DNA of 64,000 nt. Origin: Hydrogenophilales bacterium 16-64-40. GTDB taxonomy: Bacteria > Pseudomonadota > Gammaproteobacteria > Burkholderiales > Thiobacillaceae. Shown one piece after another: positions 28,497 to 37,315 of the stretch. The notes beneath the pieces were generated by a model. It was not told the origin of the DNA. It was given only the letters and a program-made list of their open reading frames with translations, and did not search any database. Made by a program: the position numbers and the translations under genes. Numbering within the stretch: the first letter of the stretch is position 1; the number at the start of each line of letters is the position of its first letter. The stretch is from NCBI GenBank assembly GCA_002256995.1, contig NCGX01000011.1, forward strand, positions 81,685 through 145,684, in the 5' to 3' direction.

Positions 28497-29048
28497 ATGA
28501 GCAAGCGAGACAATCTTTTCCTGGTCGGATTGATGGGGGCGGGCAAGACCACAGTGGGGCGCCTGCTGGCCAGGCACTATGGCTGCACCTTCTACGACTC
28601 GGACCACGAGATCGTGGCGCGCACCGGCGTCAAGATTCCGGTCATATTCGAGATCGAGGGCGAGGCCGGATTTCGCAAGCGCGAGGAAGCGGTGATTGCC
28701 GAACTGACCGCCCTGTCCGGCATCGTGCTGGCCACCGGCGGTGGTGCGGTCCTGTCGCCAACCAACCGCGAAAATCTGAAGAAAAACGGCGTGGTGATTT
28801 ATTTGCGCGGCACGCCCGAGCATCTGTACGAACGCACCCGGCACGACCGCAACCGCCCGCTGCTGCAAACCGACAACCCGCTGGAAAAATTGCGCGAGCT
28901 GTACCGGCAGCGCGACCCGCTGTACCGCGAGGTGGCCGATATCGTGGTGGATACCGGGCGCCAAGGCGTGGGGGGAATGACCCGCGTGCTCTGCGGCAAG
29001 CTGGACCTGCTGAAAAGCGGGCTGCCGTTGACCGATCCGGCAGGCTGA
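28497..29048 (+). CDS. aroK: Shikimate kinase
   Basis: Phosphorylates shikimate at the 3-hydroxyl in aromatic amino acid synthesis. 183 residues with Walker [13 protein letters not shown] (about 11-22), the substrate-binding DSDHEI, GFRKREE, and the glycine-rich ATGGGAVL. It follows pilQ as in many betaproteobacteria, but aroB, normally next, is absent here; a beta-helix gene starts within its stop codon (TGATG). Confidence 0.96.
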   Translation: MSKRDNLFLVGLMGAGKTTVGRLLARHYGCTFYDSDHEIVARTGVKIPVIFEIEGEAGFRKREEAVIAELTALSGIVLATGGGAVLSPTNRENLKKNGVVIYLRGTPEHLYERTRHDRNRPLLQTDNPLEKLRELYRQRDPLYREVADIVVDTGRQGVGGMTRVLCGKLDLLKSGLPLTDPAG

Positions 29049-30295
29049 TGCGGCGAGTCGTCTGCGCGGGACTGCTCTGCCTGCTGACGGGCGTGGCCGC
29101 CGCAGCGGACTATCGCGCGAGCGTGGCAGACTACCGCGATTATCTGCGCCGCCTGCAGCCGGGCGACCGCTTGCTGCTGGCGTCGGGCGATTACCGCCAG
29201 GGCTTGCCGCTCCACAATCTGTCCGGACAGGCCGGCCAGCCGATCGTGATCGAGGCTGCCGACCCCGCCGTTCCGCCGCGCTTCATCGCGCACCATGGCG
29301 CCAACACGGTCAGCTTGGTCAATGTGCGTCATCTGGTGCTGCGCCATCTGCAGCTTGATGGCCGCAAGCTGCCGGTGGATGCGGTCAAGGCCGAGGGCCA
29401 CAGCCGCTATGCCGATTTCATCACGCTGGAACACCTCTATATCCACGACCACGCCGCGTCGCAGCAGAATGTGGGCATCTCGACCAAGTGCCCGGCATTC
29501 GGCTGGGTGGTCAGGAACAACCGCATCGAGCGGGTGGGAACCGGCATGTATTTCGGTGATTCGGATGGCAGCGACCCCTTTGTCGGCGGCGTGATCGAGG
29601 GCAACCGCATCACGCACACGCTGGGTTACAACCTGCAGATCAAGCATCAGAAGTCCCGCCCGGATGACGATGCGGATCGCCACGACACGGTGATCCGCTA
29701 CAACGTGTTTTCCAAACAGGACGCGTTGCCCGGTCCGCAGGCGCGCCCCAACGTCCTGCTGGGGCATGTTCCGCTGACGGGACCCGGCAGCGAGGATCGC
29801 TATCTGGTCTACGGCAACCTCTTCCTGCACAATCCCAGCGAGGCCTTGCTGCAGGCGGAGGGACGGGTGGCGGTGTACGACAATGTGTTCATCAACCGCA
29901 GCGGCGATGCGATCCGCATCCAGCCGCACAACGACATCCCGCGTGATATGGATATTTTCGCCAACACCGTGCTGGCGTCGGGCACGGGCATCCAGGTGCG
30001 CCAGGCCGAGGGTGCGGCGTATCGCCAGCGCGTGGCCGCCAATGTGGTGGCCGCCTGCCCGCCCTTGCGGGGCGGCGAGGCCGTGCACAACCTTACCCTG
30101 GCCTATCACCCCGATTGGCTGGATGTCGCCGTGGCGGAACTGACGCTGCGCCTGCTTGCGGGGCAGCCGTCACCCCGCCTGCCGGACGGGCTGGTGCGTG
30201 AACTGGCGGTCTATCCCGGCTGGCAGGGGACGGCGCGGCCCGGCGCACGCGTTGCCCCGGCCGTGCTGAACATGCTGGACCCAGCCCTGCCATGA
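29048..30295 (+). CDS. Secreted right-handed parallel beta-helix protein, possible polysaccharide-modifying enzyme
   Basis: Exported protein of 415 residues. Signal peptide at about 1-19, then repeated short strands with turn asparagines (VIEAADPAVPP, LVLRHLQLDG, ITLEHLYIHDH, WVVRNNRIERV, GVIEGNRITHT), the pattern of a right-handed parallel beta-helix as in alginate and chondroitin lyases or epimerases. A histidine/lysine-rich surface (IKHQKSRPDDD, HDTVIRYNVF) could be catalytic but no family-specific active site is assigned. Start overlaps aroK by TGATG and its stop overlaps the VanZ gene, so it is translated within that operon. Likely acts on the exopolysaccharide in the periplasm. Confidence 0.75.
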   Translation: MRRVVCAGLLCLLTGVAAAADYRASVADYRDYLRRLQPGDRLLLASGDYRQGLPLHNLSGQAGQPIVIEAADPAVPPRFIAHHGANTVSLVNVRHLVLRHLQLDGRKLPVDAVKAEGHSRYADFITLEHLYIHDHAASQQNVGISTKCPAFGWVVRNNRIERVGTGMYFGDSDGSDPFVGGVIEGNRITHTLGYNLQIKHQKSRPDDDADRHDTVIRYNVFSKQDALPGPQARPNVLLGHVPLTGPGSEDRYLVYGNLFLHNPSEALLQAEGRVAVYDNVFINRSGDAIRIQPHNDIPRDMDIFANTVLASGTGIQVRQAEGAAYRQRVAANVVAACPPLRGGEAVHNLTLAYHPDWLDVAVAELTLRLLAGQPSPRLPDGLVRELAVYPGWQGTARPGARVAPAVLNMLDPALP

Positions 30296-31722
30296 GCCGG
30301 AACGCCAGAACGACCGGCCATCCCCGCAGCCTGTTGTGGCTGGCCGCACTGGTGTATACCGCGTTTGTCATTTACGGCAGCCTGGTGCCGCTGGAATTCC
30401 GTGCGCTGCCGTGGGACCAAGCGGTGGCCCGTTTCGACGCGATACCCTTCCTCCGGCTCGGCATCGGTTCGCGCGCCGACTGGGTGGCCAACCTGCTGCT
30501 GTTCATTCCGCTGAGCTTCCTGTGGATGGGCGCGTTGTCGGCCGGTGCCGGCGCCCTGCGAACGGCGCTGGTGATGCTGGCGCTGATTCCGGCGGCCATC
30601 GCCTTGAGCGTCGGCATCGAATTCACCCAGCTGTTTTTTCCGCAGCGTACGGTGTCGCAGAACGACATCTATGCCGAAACCGTGGGCGGCGTCATCGGCA
30701 TGCTGGTCTGGTGGGGGGCAGGCAGCCGCTTCGTCGACTGGCTGCAGTCCTGGCAGCGGACCCATGCCCGCGCCGCGCTGGCCGAGCGGCTGGCCTGGGT
30801 GTATCTGGCGGGGGTGCTGGTTTACAACGTCCTGCCGCTCGATCTGACCATCAGCCTGGTCGAGATTTTCCATCAATGGCGGGACGGCAAAGTCAACCTG
30901 GTTCCGTTTGGCCGCTTGCCGGATGATGCCGCCTACGCGCTGTATGAAATCGCCACCGATGCCCTGATCTGGATGCCACTTGCGCTGCTGTGGCGGCTCG
31001 ACGGCACGCGCAGCGCGTGGCGCGTGTGGTGGATGACGTTCGGTACCGCGATCTTGCTGGAATTCATGCAGCTGTTCGTGTATTCGCGGGTCAGCGATGT
31101 CACTGACCTCTTCACGGCCGCCGCCGGCGCGGCGCTGGGCGTGTGGATCGGCGGCCGCCTGGCCGCGCGCGTGGCGCCCGCCAGCCAGATGCCGGCGTGG
31201 TCGGCCTGGCTGCCCTTGTTGCTGGCGGCAGGCTGGATGGCGCTGCTGTTGTTCGTGTTCTGGTATCCCTTTGACTTCAGGACGGATGGCGCTTTCCTGC
31301 GGGAGCGGCTGCACCACTTTCTGGAAAGTGTGCCCTTCGAAGCCTACTACTATGGCACCGAGTTTCGCGCGGCCACCGAGTTGCTGCACAAAGTCTTGTT
31401 CTTCATTCCGCTGGGTGCCCTGCTGGCCTGGTTTGTGTCCCATTTGCGCTGGACCTGGCGGGGCTACGGGACATTTCTTTCCCTGCTGTTGATTGCGTTC
31501 ACGGCCTTGGTCGTGGTGGCTGGGCGACTCGCCCAGCCGGAGAAGAACCCGGATAGCATGGATATCCTGCTGCAATCGCTGGGCGGCGCCTTGGGGTTTG
31601 TCATGATCAGAATCTTCTTTTCCCGCAAGACGCTGGCCGTGCAGCCCGTGAGGCGCAACGCGTTTTCACAGGATGCAGAACGCAAGATGCGGCGTAGATA
31701 TAAAAGCCGTGACGATGAATAG
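30292..31722 (+). CDS. Membrane protein with three VanZ-like units
   Basis: Integral membrane protein of 476 residues, overlapping the beta-helix gene by ATGA. It contains three VanZ-like repeats: LLLFIPLSFLWMG with EFTQLFFPQRTVSQNDIYAE (about 60-135), IWMPLALLWRL with EFMQLFVYSRVSDVTDLFTA (about 220-285), and LFFIPLGALLAWF with PDSMDILLQSLGG (about 365-435). VanZ domains are four-helix membrane units linked to envelope glycan and glycopeptide resistance, with no proven chemistry. A basic cytoplasmic tail ends the protein. Most VanZ proteins have one unit. Confidence 0.85.
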   Translation: MSRNARTTGHPRSLLWLAALVYTAFVIYGSLVPLEFRALPWDQAVARFDAIPFLRLGIGSRADWVANLLLFIPLSFLWMGALSAGAGALRTALVMLALIPAAIALSVGIEFTQLFFPQRTVSQNDIYAETVGGVIGMLVWWGAGSRFVDWLQSWQRTHARAALAERLAWVYLAGVLVYNVLPLDLTISLVEIFHQWRDGKVNLVPFGRLPDDAAYALYEIATDALIWMPLALLWRLDGTRSAWRVWWMTFGTAILLEFMQLFVYSRVSDVTDLFTAAAGAALGVWIGGRLAARVAPASQMPAWSAWLPLLLAAGWMALLLFVFWYPFDFRTDGAFLRERLHHFLESVPFEAYYYGTEFRAATELLHKVLFFIPLGALLAWFVSHLRWTWRGYGTFLSLLLIAFTALVVVAGRLAQPEKNPDSMDILLQSLGGALGFVMIRIFFSRKTLAVQPVRRNAFSQDAERKMRRRYKSRDDE

Positions 31723-31745
31723 CTGATGCTTCCGGGAGTTTGATC

Positions 31746-32990
31746 GTGCGCGATATCGCTCTGCTCGTCATGTTGCTGGCCTTGGGCTGGGCCAGCTTTC
31801 GGCGCCCCTGGGTGGGTTTGCTGGCGCTGGTCTTCGTTGGCGTCATGCACCCCCAAGGCTATGTCTCGGGTTTCATGCAGGGATTTCCGGCCTACTTTGC
31901 CTTGCTGGTGGTGGTGGCCTTGTCCGCGGGCTGGCAGTTGTTTCGCGGGCGCGCCTGGCCCCCCTTGTTTTGGGACTGGCGGCTGGCAGGGCTTGCCCTG
32001 TTATGGGGCCAGTTCGTCTTGACGACCGCCCTTGGGATCAACCCCTGGGCGGGTTGGCCCCGGCTGATGGAAGTGTCCAAGATTCTTCCTTTGATTTTGC
32101 TGGTCTTGCTGCTGATCGACACGCGGGTGAAACTGAACTGGCTGCTGATGACGGTGGGGCTGTCCCTTGCCGCCGTGATATTGAAGGGTGGCTATTGGGC
32201 GTTTATTACCGGTTTCCACGATCGGGTCTATGGGCCGCCGGGAAGCCAGTACGCAGGCAACAACGAATTTGCCGTTGCCACGGCCATGGCCATTCCCCTG
32301 CTGGCGCTCTGGTACCGCGAGGCGGACAGCAAGATGCTGCGCTGGATCGTGGCCATCCTGATTGCCCTGGGATTTGCGTCCGCCCTGTCGTCCTGGTCGC
32401 GTGGCGGGTTGCTGAGTATCAGCGTGGTGGCGCTGCTGCTGGTCTGGCATAGCCGGCGCAAATGGCTGGCGATCCCCTTGCTGCTCATGGTTGTTGGATT
32501 GGCCGTTGTTGGTTTGTCGGATGAATGGGTCGCGCGCATGCAGACAATGGCCGCGCCAGAGCTTGAAGCGTCCGCCGCGACTCGGCTTGAACTGTGGCGC
32601 CTGGGCTGGGACTACGCCTTGCAGCATCCGTGGTTCGGCGGGGGCTTTGGCGGGTGGATCTACCTTACGCTGCCAGTCGGGGCTTCGCGCGCCTGGCATA
32701 GCGCCTACATTGAAATCGTGGCCGAACATGGCTTTCCGGGACTGGTGTTGTGGGTCAGCCTGGTTTTTGGCAGTGTTGTCAGCCTGAGCGTGTTGATCGC
32801 GCGCAACCGGCGCTGGCAATTGCCCGGGCTGACCGATCAGGCCGCCATGCTGAGGGCATCACTTGCGGCCTACCTGGTCGGCGCAGCATTCCTGAGTATC
32901 GCGTACTGGGAACTGCTGTACTTGTTACTGGCGTGCGCGATCCTGCTCAGCCGGTTTGCCAAGGTGGCGCGCATCGAACGGACCGGCTGA
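31746..32990 (+). CDS. Exosortase A-associated putative O-glycosylation ligase (O-antigen ligase family)
   Basis: Polytopic membrane protein of about 414 residues with 10-12 helices. The start VRDIALLVMLLALGWASFRRPWVGLLAL and the large periplasmic loop (residues about 255-310, containing ARMQTM and ATRLELWRLGWDYALQHPWFGGGFGGW, then HSAYIEIVAEHGFPG) match Wzy/WaaL-type ligases of the type that accompanies XrtA systems. Such enzymes would transfer a lipid-linked glycan to an acceptor, possibly PEP-CTERM proteins. GTG at 31746 is chosen because GGGAG lies 7 bases upstream; TTG at 31740 is too close to it. Confidence 0.85.
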   Translation: MRDIALLVMLLALGWASFRRPWVGLLALVFVGVMHPQGYVSGFMQGFPAYFALLVVVALSAGWQLFRGRAWPPLFWDWRLAGLALLWGQFVLTTALGINPWAGWPRLMEVSKILPLILLVLLLIDTRVKLNWLLMTVGLSLAAVILKGGYWAFITGFHDRVYGPPGSQYAGNNEFAVATAMAIPLLALWYREADSKMLRWIVAILIALGFASALSSWSRGGLLSISVVALLLVWHSRRKWLAIPLLLMVVGLAVVGLSDEWVARMQTMAAPELEASAATRLELWRLGWDYALQHPWFGGGFGGWIYLTLPVGASRAWHSAYIEIVAEHGFPGLVLWVSLVFGSVVSLSVLIARNRRWQLPGLTDQAAMLRASLAAYLVGAAFLSIAYWELLYLLLACAILLSRFAKVARIERTG

Positions 32991-33157
32991 ATGGGCTTGG
33001 GACGGAGCAGATGTTGTCGGATTTTTTTACATGTCATCCGGGCAGCGACTCGGCCGATCTGCTTAATGCGTTGATATTCCAGCGGTTTGAATATCGAGAA
33101 CGATTTTTGCTTAATTTGCTCCATTGAGTCGGCATCTTTACTAAAGGTGATCTGTAA

Positions 33158-33730
33158 ATGAAAACACGCTACAAATATCTCGGACAAATAGCCGCTGCTG
33201 CAGGATTGCTGGGCGTCCTGCTTGCCGCCAGCGGTTCGGTCATGGCAGCCAGTTACAACATTATCCTCAAAACTTCTGATGGCGAGATTCAATCCTGCGC
33301 CACTGGGGGGTTTACGTTTACTAAAACCACTGTGGGCACGTTTACCGCTACGAGTCCATCTGTGGCGCTTAACGGAGCGACCACAACGCCGTGTTTGGGC
33401 GTGGATGAAAGCGTAACTTTAAATAATGGAACCTTGTCCGTTACTGTTGCCAACGTCACCGTGAATGGACAGGATCAGGGCCCCAACGTTGTATCCATTA
33501 ATGGAAACTTGTCAAACGGAAACGCCAATGGCTCTTACACGATCCACTTCTTAGCGGACAAGTCATTCACCATTACCCAAAAAGACGGTAATGCAGATCC
33601 GCAAGTGGGGTCAGGCATTTATTTCATTTACAATCAAAATTCTGTGCCTGAGCCGGAGACGCTCTGGCTGGCCCTGGCGGGTTTGAGCGCGCTGGTGATG
33701 TCCCGCCGGATCCGGCGTCGCCGCAGTTAA
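33158..33730 (+). CDS. Small Thr/Asn-rich PEP-CTERM protein
   Basis: Secreted protein of 190 residues. Signal peptide with a long basic start (about 1-30, ending VMA), a beta-rich body dense in Thr, Asn and Ser with two cysteines (in QSCATGG and TPCLG) that could form a disulfide, and a PEP-CTERM tail VPEP, hydrophobic helix, RRIRRRRS. The Thr/Asn-rich body would be a good acceptor for glycosylation, and the gene lies between two O-ligase-like genes. Its 167-bp upstream region shows no good sigma-54 site. Base composition is lower in GC than its neighbours, which may mark later gain. A terminator follows. Confidence 0.88.
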   Translation: MKTRYKYLGQIAAAAGLLGVLLAASGSVMAASYNIILKTSDGEIQSCATGGFTFTKTTVGTFTATSPSVALNGATTTPCLGVDESVTLNNGTLSVTVANVTVNGQDQGPNVVSINGNLSNGNANGSYTIHFLADKSFTITQKDGNADPQVGSGIYFIYNQNSVPEPETLWLALAGLSALVMSRRIRRRRS

Positions 33731-33760
33731 GCACCGCCTGCCGCGGGTGACCTGCATTCG

Positions 33761-33800
33761 CATCCCCATTCGCGAAAGTGAATGGGGATGTTGTATTTTT
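33761..33800 (+). terminator. Rho-independent terminator after the small PEP-CTERM gene
   Basis: Perfect 11-bp stem CATCCCCATTC / GAATGGGGATG with an 8-base loop, followed by TTGTATTTTT. Confidence 0.85.
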
Positions 33801-33832
33801 GCTTGCCGATTCCCTGTTGAGCCGCTTCAAGC

Positions 33833-36304
33833 TTGAGCTTTTCATCTTCCCGATCCCGCCCCGCCCGTCCGGCATCCCTGCCCGTGCGTGATGCTTCCGG
33901 CTGGGCCGGCGTGCTGCGCTTTGTCTGGTACGCGCTGCTACTGGCTGTGCCCGTCATGTTGCTGATTCCATTCCAGGATGAGAGCGGCTTGAAGACGGCT
34001 GGATGGTTGGACGGTTATCTGGCTGGCGCGGCAGTCCAGCTCTACCAATTGATCAAGGTGGCCATGCCCTGGCTGGTGCCCGGCATGCTGTTCACCTTGA
34101 TGATGCCGGGCCCGGCCATCCAGCGCTGGGCGGTTGTCGCAGCAGCGGGCTGTTTTCTGGCTGGATGGGCCATCGTGCCGGCCATGGGCTGGGATGAAGT
34201 GAAGGACATTCTGTTCGCGCTGCCGGGCTTGGCGGCGGGAATATGGATCGGGGAGCGATCGCGGCGATCTGAACGCCCGGGCGGGGTGGCGACCCGCGCA
34301 CAGTCGATTGAGCCGGCAATTTCAGTGGGCGGCCCCCGGCCTGTTGCCTCGCATGAACCGGCTGCCCCGGTCATCTCGCCACCGCCAAAAGGGACACACG
34401 TGGCCGGGCCTGTTGCGGGGTTGATGGTGGGGGCAGCGGCGCTGCTGAGCCTGATCGATTTTCCGGATTGGCGGATTGCGATTGCACTGGGCCTGGCAGC
34501 GTATGCGGCCGTGCTGATGTTCCGCCCTTCGGCGTGGCTGATCGTCGTCCCCGCCGCCTTGCCCCTGCTTGATCTCGCCCCCTGGACCGGCCGCTTCTTC
34601 TGGGATGAATTCGACCTGCTGATGCTGGTCACGCTGGCCATTGCCTTGTGGCAGGGGCAGTTCAGGCTGTCGGCCTGGGGGGTGCCCAGACTGGTGGGGC
34701 TGATGGGCCTGTTTATGCTGCTTTGGGGCGTGAGCCTGCTGCTTGGGCTGTTCCCGCTCCAGCCGCTGGATGCCAATGCATTTTCGGCTTACTGGAGCCA
34801 TTACAACAGCCTGAGGCTGGGCAAGGGCCTGCTCTGGGGCTTGGTGTTCTATGGCCTGTATCGTTCCCAACCCGACGGTGCGAATGCCTTTACCCGACTC
34901 TCCGTTGGCATGGCATTGGGGGTGCTGGGGGTGAGCCTGTGGGCGCTATGGGAACAGGCACTATTTGCCGGCGCCGCGACCACAGCGGACTATCGGGTCA
35001 CCGCAGGGTTCTCCAGCATGCACACCGGTGGTGGGCACTTCGAGGCCTATCTGGTCATCGCCCTGCCGTTTGTCTGGGGCCTGTTTTTTTCCCTGCGCAA
35101 TCCCCTGTTGCGGGCATTGGCCGGCGCCGGCTTTCTGCTGGGCGCCTACGCGCTGTTTCTCACGGTCGCCCGCGGCGGGTTGATCGCCCTGGGCGTAGCG
35201 CTCCTGATCCTGATGCTTGGAACCTGGCTGGCGCGCCGCAAGCGGCCGGGACACCGTGGCGGCTTCGCCATGCCCTTGGCGATGGGCGTGTTGACGATCG
35301 TCGTGATGGTGGCGGGGGTTTCCAGTGTCTTCTGGCAGCAGCGGCTTGAGCAGACCGGGGCGGATGCCGGGATTCGTTTTCGCCATTGGGCAGAGGTGCT
35401 GGGCCTGCGGGATTCCGGCGTGACGACGACCCTGTTCGGCCAGGGTCTGGGCACCCTGCCTGCGGCGAACCTGGTCAGCCAGTTGCCGGAGCAGGCGGGC
35501 AGTTACCGCTATGCCCGTGAGGGGGACAACCCCTACTTGGCGCTCAATTCGGCAGGCACGCTTTATATGGCGCAGCGGGTGGCGCCGCGCCCGGCAGAAG
35601 CCCTGCGTCTGGAAGTGTCCGTGCGCGCACCCGCAAGCCAGGCGGGTCTGGAAGCCTCGCTGTGCGAAAAGAGCCTGTTCAATTCCCGCCAATGCCGGTG
35701 GCTGAAGGTGGACTTCAAGTCGGGCCAGGCCGAATGGCAGCATCACACGCAAACGTTCAACAGCGGCGAAGTAGGGGCGGGGAATTTCCTTACGCGCAGG
35801 CCGGTGCAGTTTTCCCTCTACAACCCGGTTGCCGGTACGGTGGTCGAGGTGGACACGGTTCGCCTGCTGGATGCGCGTGGCCAGGACCTGCTGCGAAATG
35901 GCGACTTTGCCCAGGGCGGGGACTTCTGGTTTTTCAAATCGGGCGACCATCTTTTCTGGCACGCCAAGAATCTTTGGGTGCACCTGCTTTTCGAGCAGGG
36001 ATGGCTTGGGGTGTTGTCGTTTACGCTGATCCTGATTTTGGCGCTGGTCAGGCTGGGCCGGGCGATGGCGCGCGGCGCGTTAGAATCTGCGGTATTGTTG
36101 GCGTCAACAGGCGCCTGGATCATTGTCGGCGGTGTCGATAGCCTGGTCGATGCGCCGCGGCTTGCCCTGCTGGTCTACGGACTCTTGCTCATCGGGGCTG
36201 CCTGGGGGGCTGCCCCACGACCTGCCGGCCATCGCAAGCGCCGACACCACCACCGCCCGCATGGGGAGGGTGATCGCGCCGCGAGTCCGACAGGGTTCGG
36301 GTGA
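33833..36304 (+). CDS. Large O-antigen ligase/polymerase-like membrane protein
   Basis: Polytopic protein of up to 823 residues. Several N-terminal helices (about 27-145) precede a Pro/Ala-rich hydrophilic stretch (about 145-185), then a Wzy/WaaL-like core with many helices and the pattern ARGGLIALGVALLIL. A long periplasmic domain (about 490-690) contains beta-sandwich-like sequence (LRLEVSVRAPASQAGLEASLC, FSLYNPVAGTVVEVDTVRLLD) resembling a carbohydrate-binding module, and the ligase-type HAKNLWVHLLFEQGWLGVL. Start is uncertain: TTG 33833 without a clear ribosome site, or GTG at 33884. It probably polymerises or ligates exopolysaccharide. The basic His/Arg tail is unusual. Confidence 0.78.
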   Translation: MSFSSSRSRPARPASLPVRDASGWAGVLRFVWYALLLAVPVMLLIPFQDESGLKTAGWLDGYLAGAAVQLYQLIKVAMPWLVPGMLFTLMMPGPAIQRWAVVAAAGCFLAGWAIVPAMGWDEVKDILFALPGLAAGIWIGERSRRSERPGGVATRAQSIEPAISVGGPRPVASHEPAAPVISPPPKGTHVAGPVAGLMVGAAALLSLIDFPDWRIAIALGLAAYAAVLMFRPSAWLIVVPAALPLLDLAPWTGRFFWDEFDLLMLVTLAIALWQGQFRLSAWGVPRLVGLMGLFMLLWGVSLLLGLFPLQPLDANAFSAYWSHYNSLRLGKGLLWGLVFYGLYRSQPDGANAFTRLSVGMALGVLGVSLWALWEQALFAGAATTADYRVTAGFSSMHTGGGHFEAYLVIALPFVWGLFFSLRNPLLRALAGAGFLLGAYALFLTVARGGLIALGVALLILMLGTWLARRKRPGHRGGFAMPLAMGVLTIVVMVAGVSSVFWQQRLEQTGADAGIRFRHWAEVLGLRDSGVTTTLFGQGLGTLPAANLVSQLPEQAGSYRYAREGDNPYLALNSAGTLYMAQRVAPRPAEALRLEVSVRAPASQAGLEASLCEKSLFNSRQCRWLKVDFKSGQAEWQHHTQTFNSGEVGAGNFLTRRPVQFSLYNPVAGTVVEVDTVRLLDARGQDLLRNGDFAQGGDFWFFKSGDHLFWHAKNLWVHLLFEQGWLGVLSFTLILILALVRLGRAMARGALESAVLLASTGAWIIVGGVDSLVDAPRLALLVYGLLLIGAAWGAAPRPAGHRKRRHHHRPHGEGDRAASPTGFG

Positions 36305-36339
36305 TTGCATATCCAGTTGAGGAAGAATCGGGGAGACAA

Positions 36340-37293
36340 ATGCAGTTTGACGTATTCAACGGCGACGCCGATGGCGTGTGCGCCCTCCACCAGATGCGGC
36401 TGGTATTCCCCTGCGAGTCCACCCTGATCACCGGGCCCAAGCGGGACATCAGCCTGCTCAAACGGGTTGACGCCAGTGGCGGGGATGACGTGCTGGTGCT
36501 GGACGTCGCGCTGTCGAAGAACCGCGACGCGCTGGACAAACTGCTCGAAGCGGGCGTGCAGGTGCGCTACTTCGACCACCACCAGCCGGGCGACATCCCG
36601 GCGCACCCGAACTTCGAATCGCATATCGATACCGACGCCAACGTCTGCACCAGCCTGCTGGTGAACCGGCATTTGCAGGGCAGGCAGCAGGCGTGGGCGG
36701 TGACTGGCGCGTTTGGCGACAACCTCGCCGATGCCGCACGACAGGCCGCCGCGCCGCTCGATCTGTCCGCCGGGCAACTGGCGCAATTGCAGTCGCTGGG
36801 CGAATGCCTCAATTACAACGGCTACGGCGACACGCTCGACGACCTGTTCTTCGATCCCGCCGATTTGTATCGTCAGTTGCGGCCGTTTGCCAACCCGTTC
36901 GCCTTCCTCGCCGAATCACCCGCCTATCAGACGCTGAAAACCGGCTATCAGGACGACATGGCGCGCGCCGTGACCGTCAAGCCCACGGAAGCGCGCGCCA
37001 CCGGGCGCATTTTCATGCTGCCCGCCGAGAAGTGGGCACGGCGGATTTCCGGCGTGTTCGGCAATCAGCTGGCGGTCGGGTCGCCCGCGCAGGCCCATGC
37101 CGTGCTCACCGCGAAAGCGGGCGGCGGTTACATCGTCAGCGTGCGCGCGCCGCTCGTTGCCCGGTCGGGCGCGGACGAGTTGTGCAGCCAGTTCGACAGC
37201 GGCGGCGGGCGCCGTGGCGCCGCCGGCATCAATCATTTGCCGGAAGGCGAGATTGGCCGGTTTATTGCTTTGTTCTTCCAAACTTTTGGCTAA
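36340..37293 (+). CDS. DHH family phosphoesterase
   Basis: Cytoplasmic protein of 317 residues. Visible motifs: FNGDADGVCALHQM (motif I aspartates, residues 4-17), LVLDVALSKN, the DHH triad in FDHHQPGD (about 82), and a C-terminal DHHA1-like glycine-rich GGGRRGAAGIN. Related DHH enzymes (NrnA type) degrade nanoRNA or dephosphorylate adenosine 3',5'-bisphosphate. The next gene makes PAPS, whose use yields adenosine 3',5'-bisphosphate, so a recycling role is attractive but inferred. ATG 36340 follows GGGGAGA; the longer frame from 36301 lacks family support. Confidence 0.85.
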   Translation: MQFDVFNGDADGVCALHQMRLVFPCESTLITGPKRDISLLKRVDASGGDDVLVLDVALSKNRDALDKLLEAGVQVRYFDHHQPGDIPAHPNFESHIDTDANVCTSLLVNRHLQGRQQAWAVTGAFGDNLADAARQAAAPLDLSAGQLAQLQSLGECLNYNGYGDTLDDLFFDPADLYRQLRPFANPFAFLAESPAYQTLKTGYQDDMARAVTVKPTEARATGRIFMLPAEKWARRISGVFGNQLAVGSPAQAHAVLTAKAGGGYIVSVRAPLVARSGADELCSQFDSGGGRRGAAGINHLPEGEIGRFIALFFQTFG

Positions 37294-37315
37294 CGCGTTT
37301 TTTATTTGAGCTGAC

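Noticed and set aside
33049-33066. Possible sigma-54 site upstream of the small PEP-CTERM gene
   Set aside because: GG and GC have the right distance but the rest fits poorly, and it is about 100 bp from the start.
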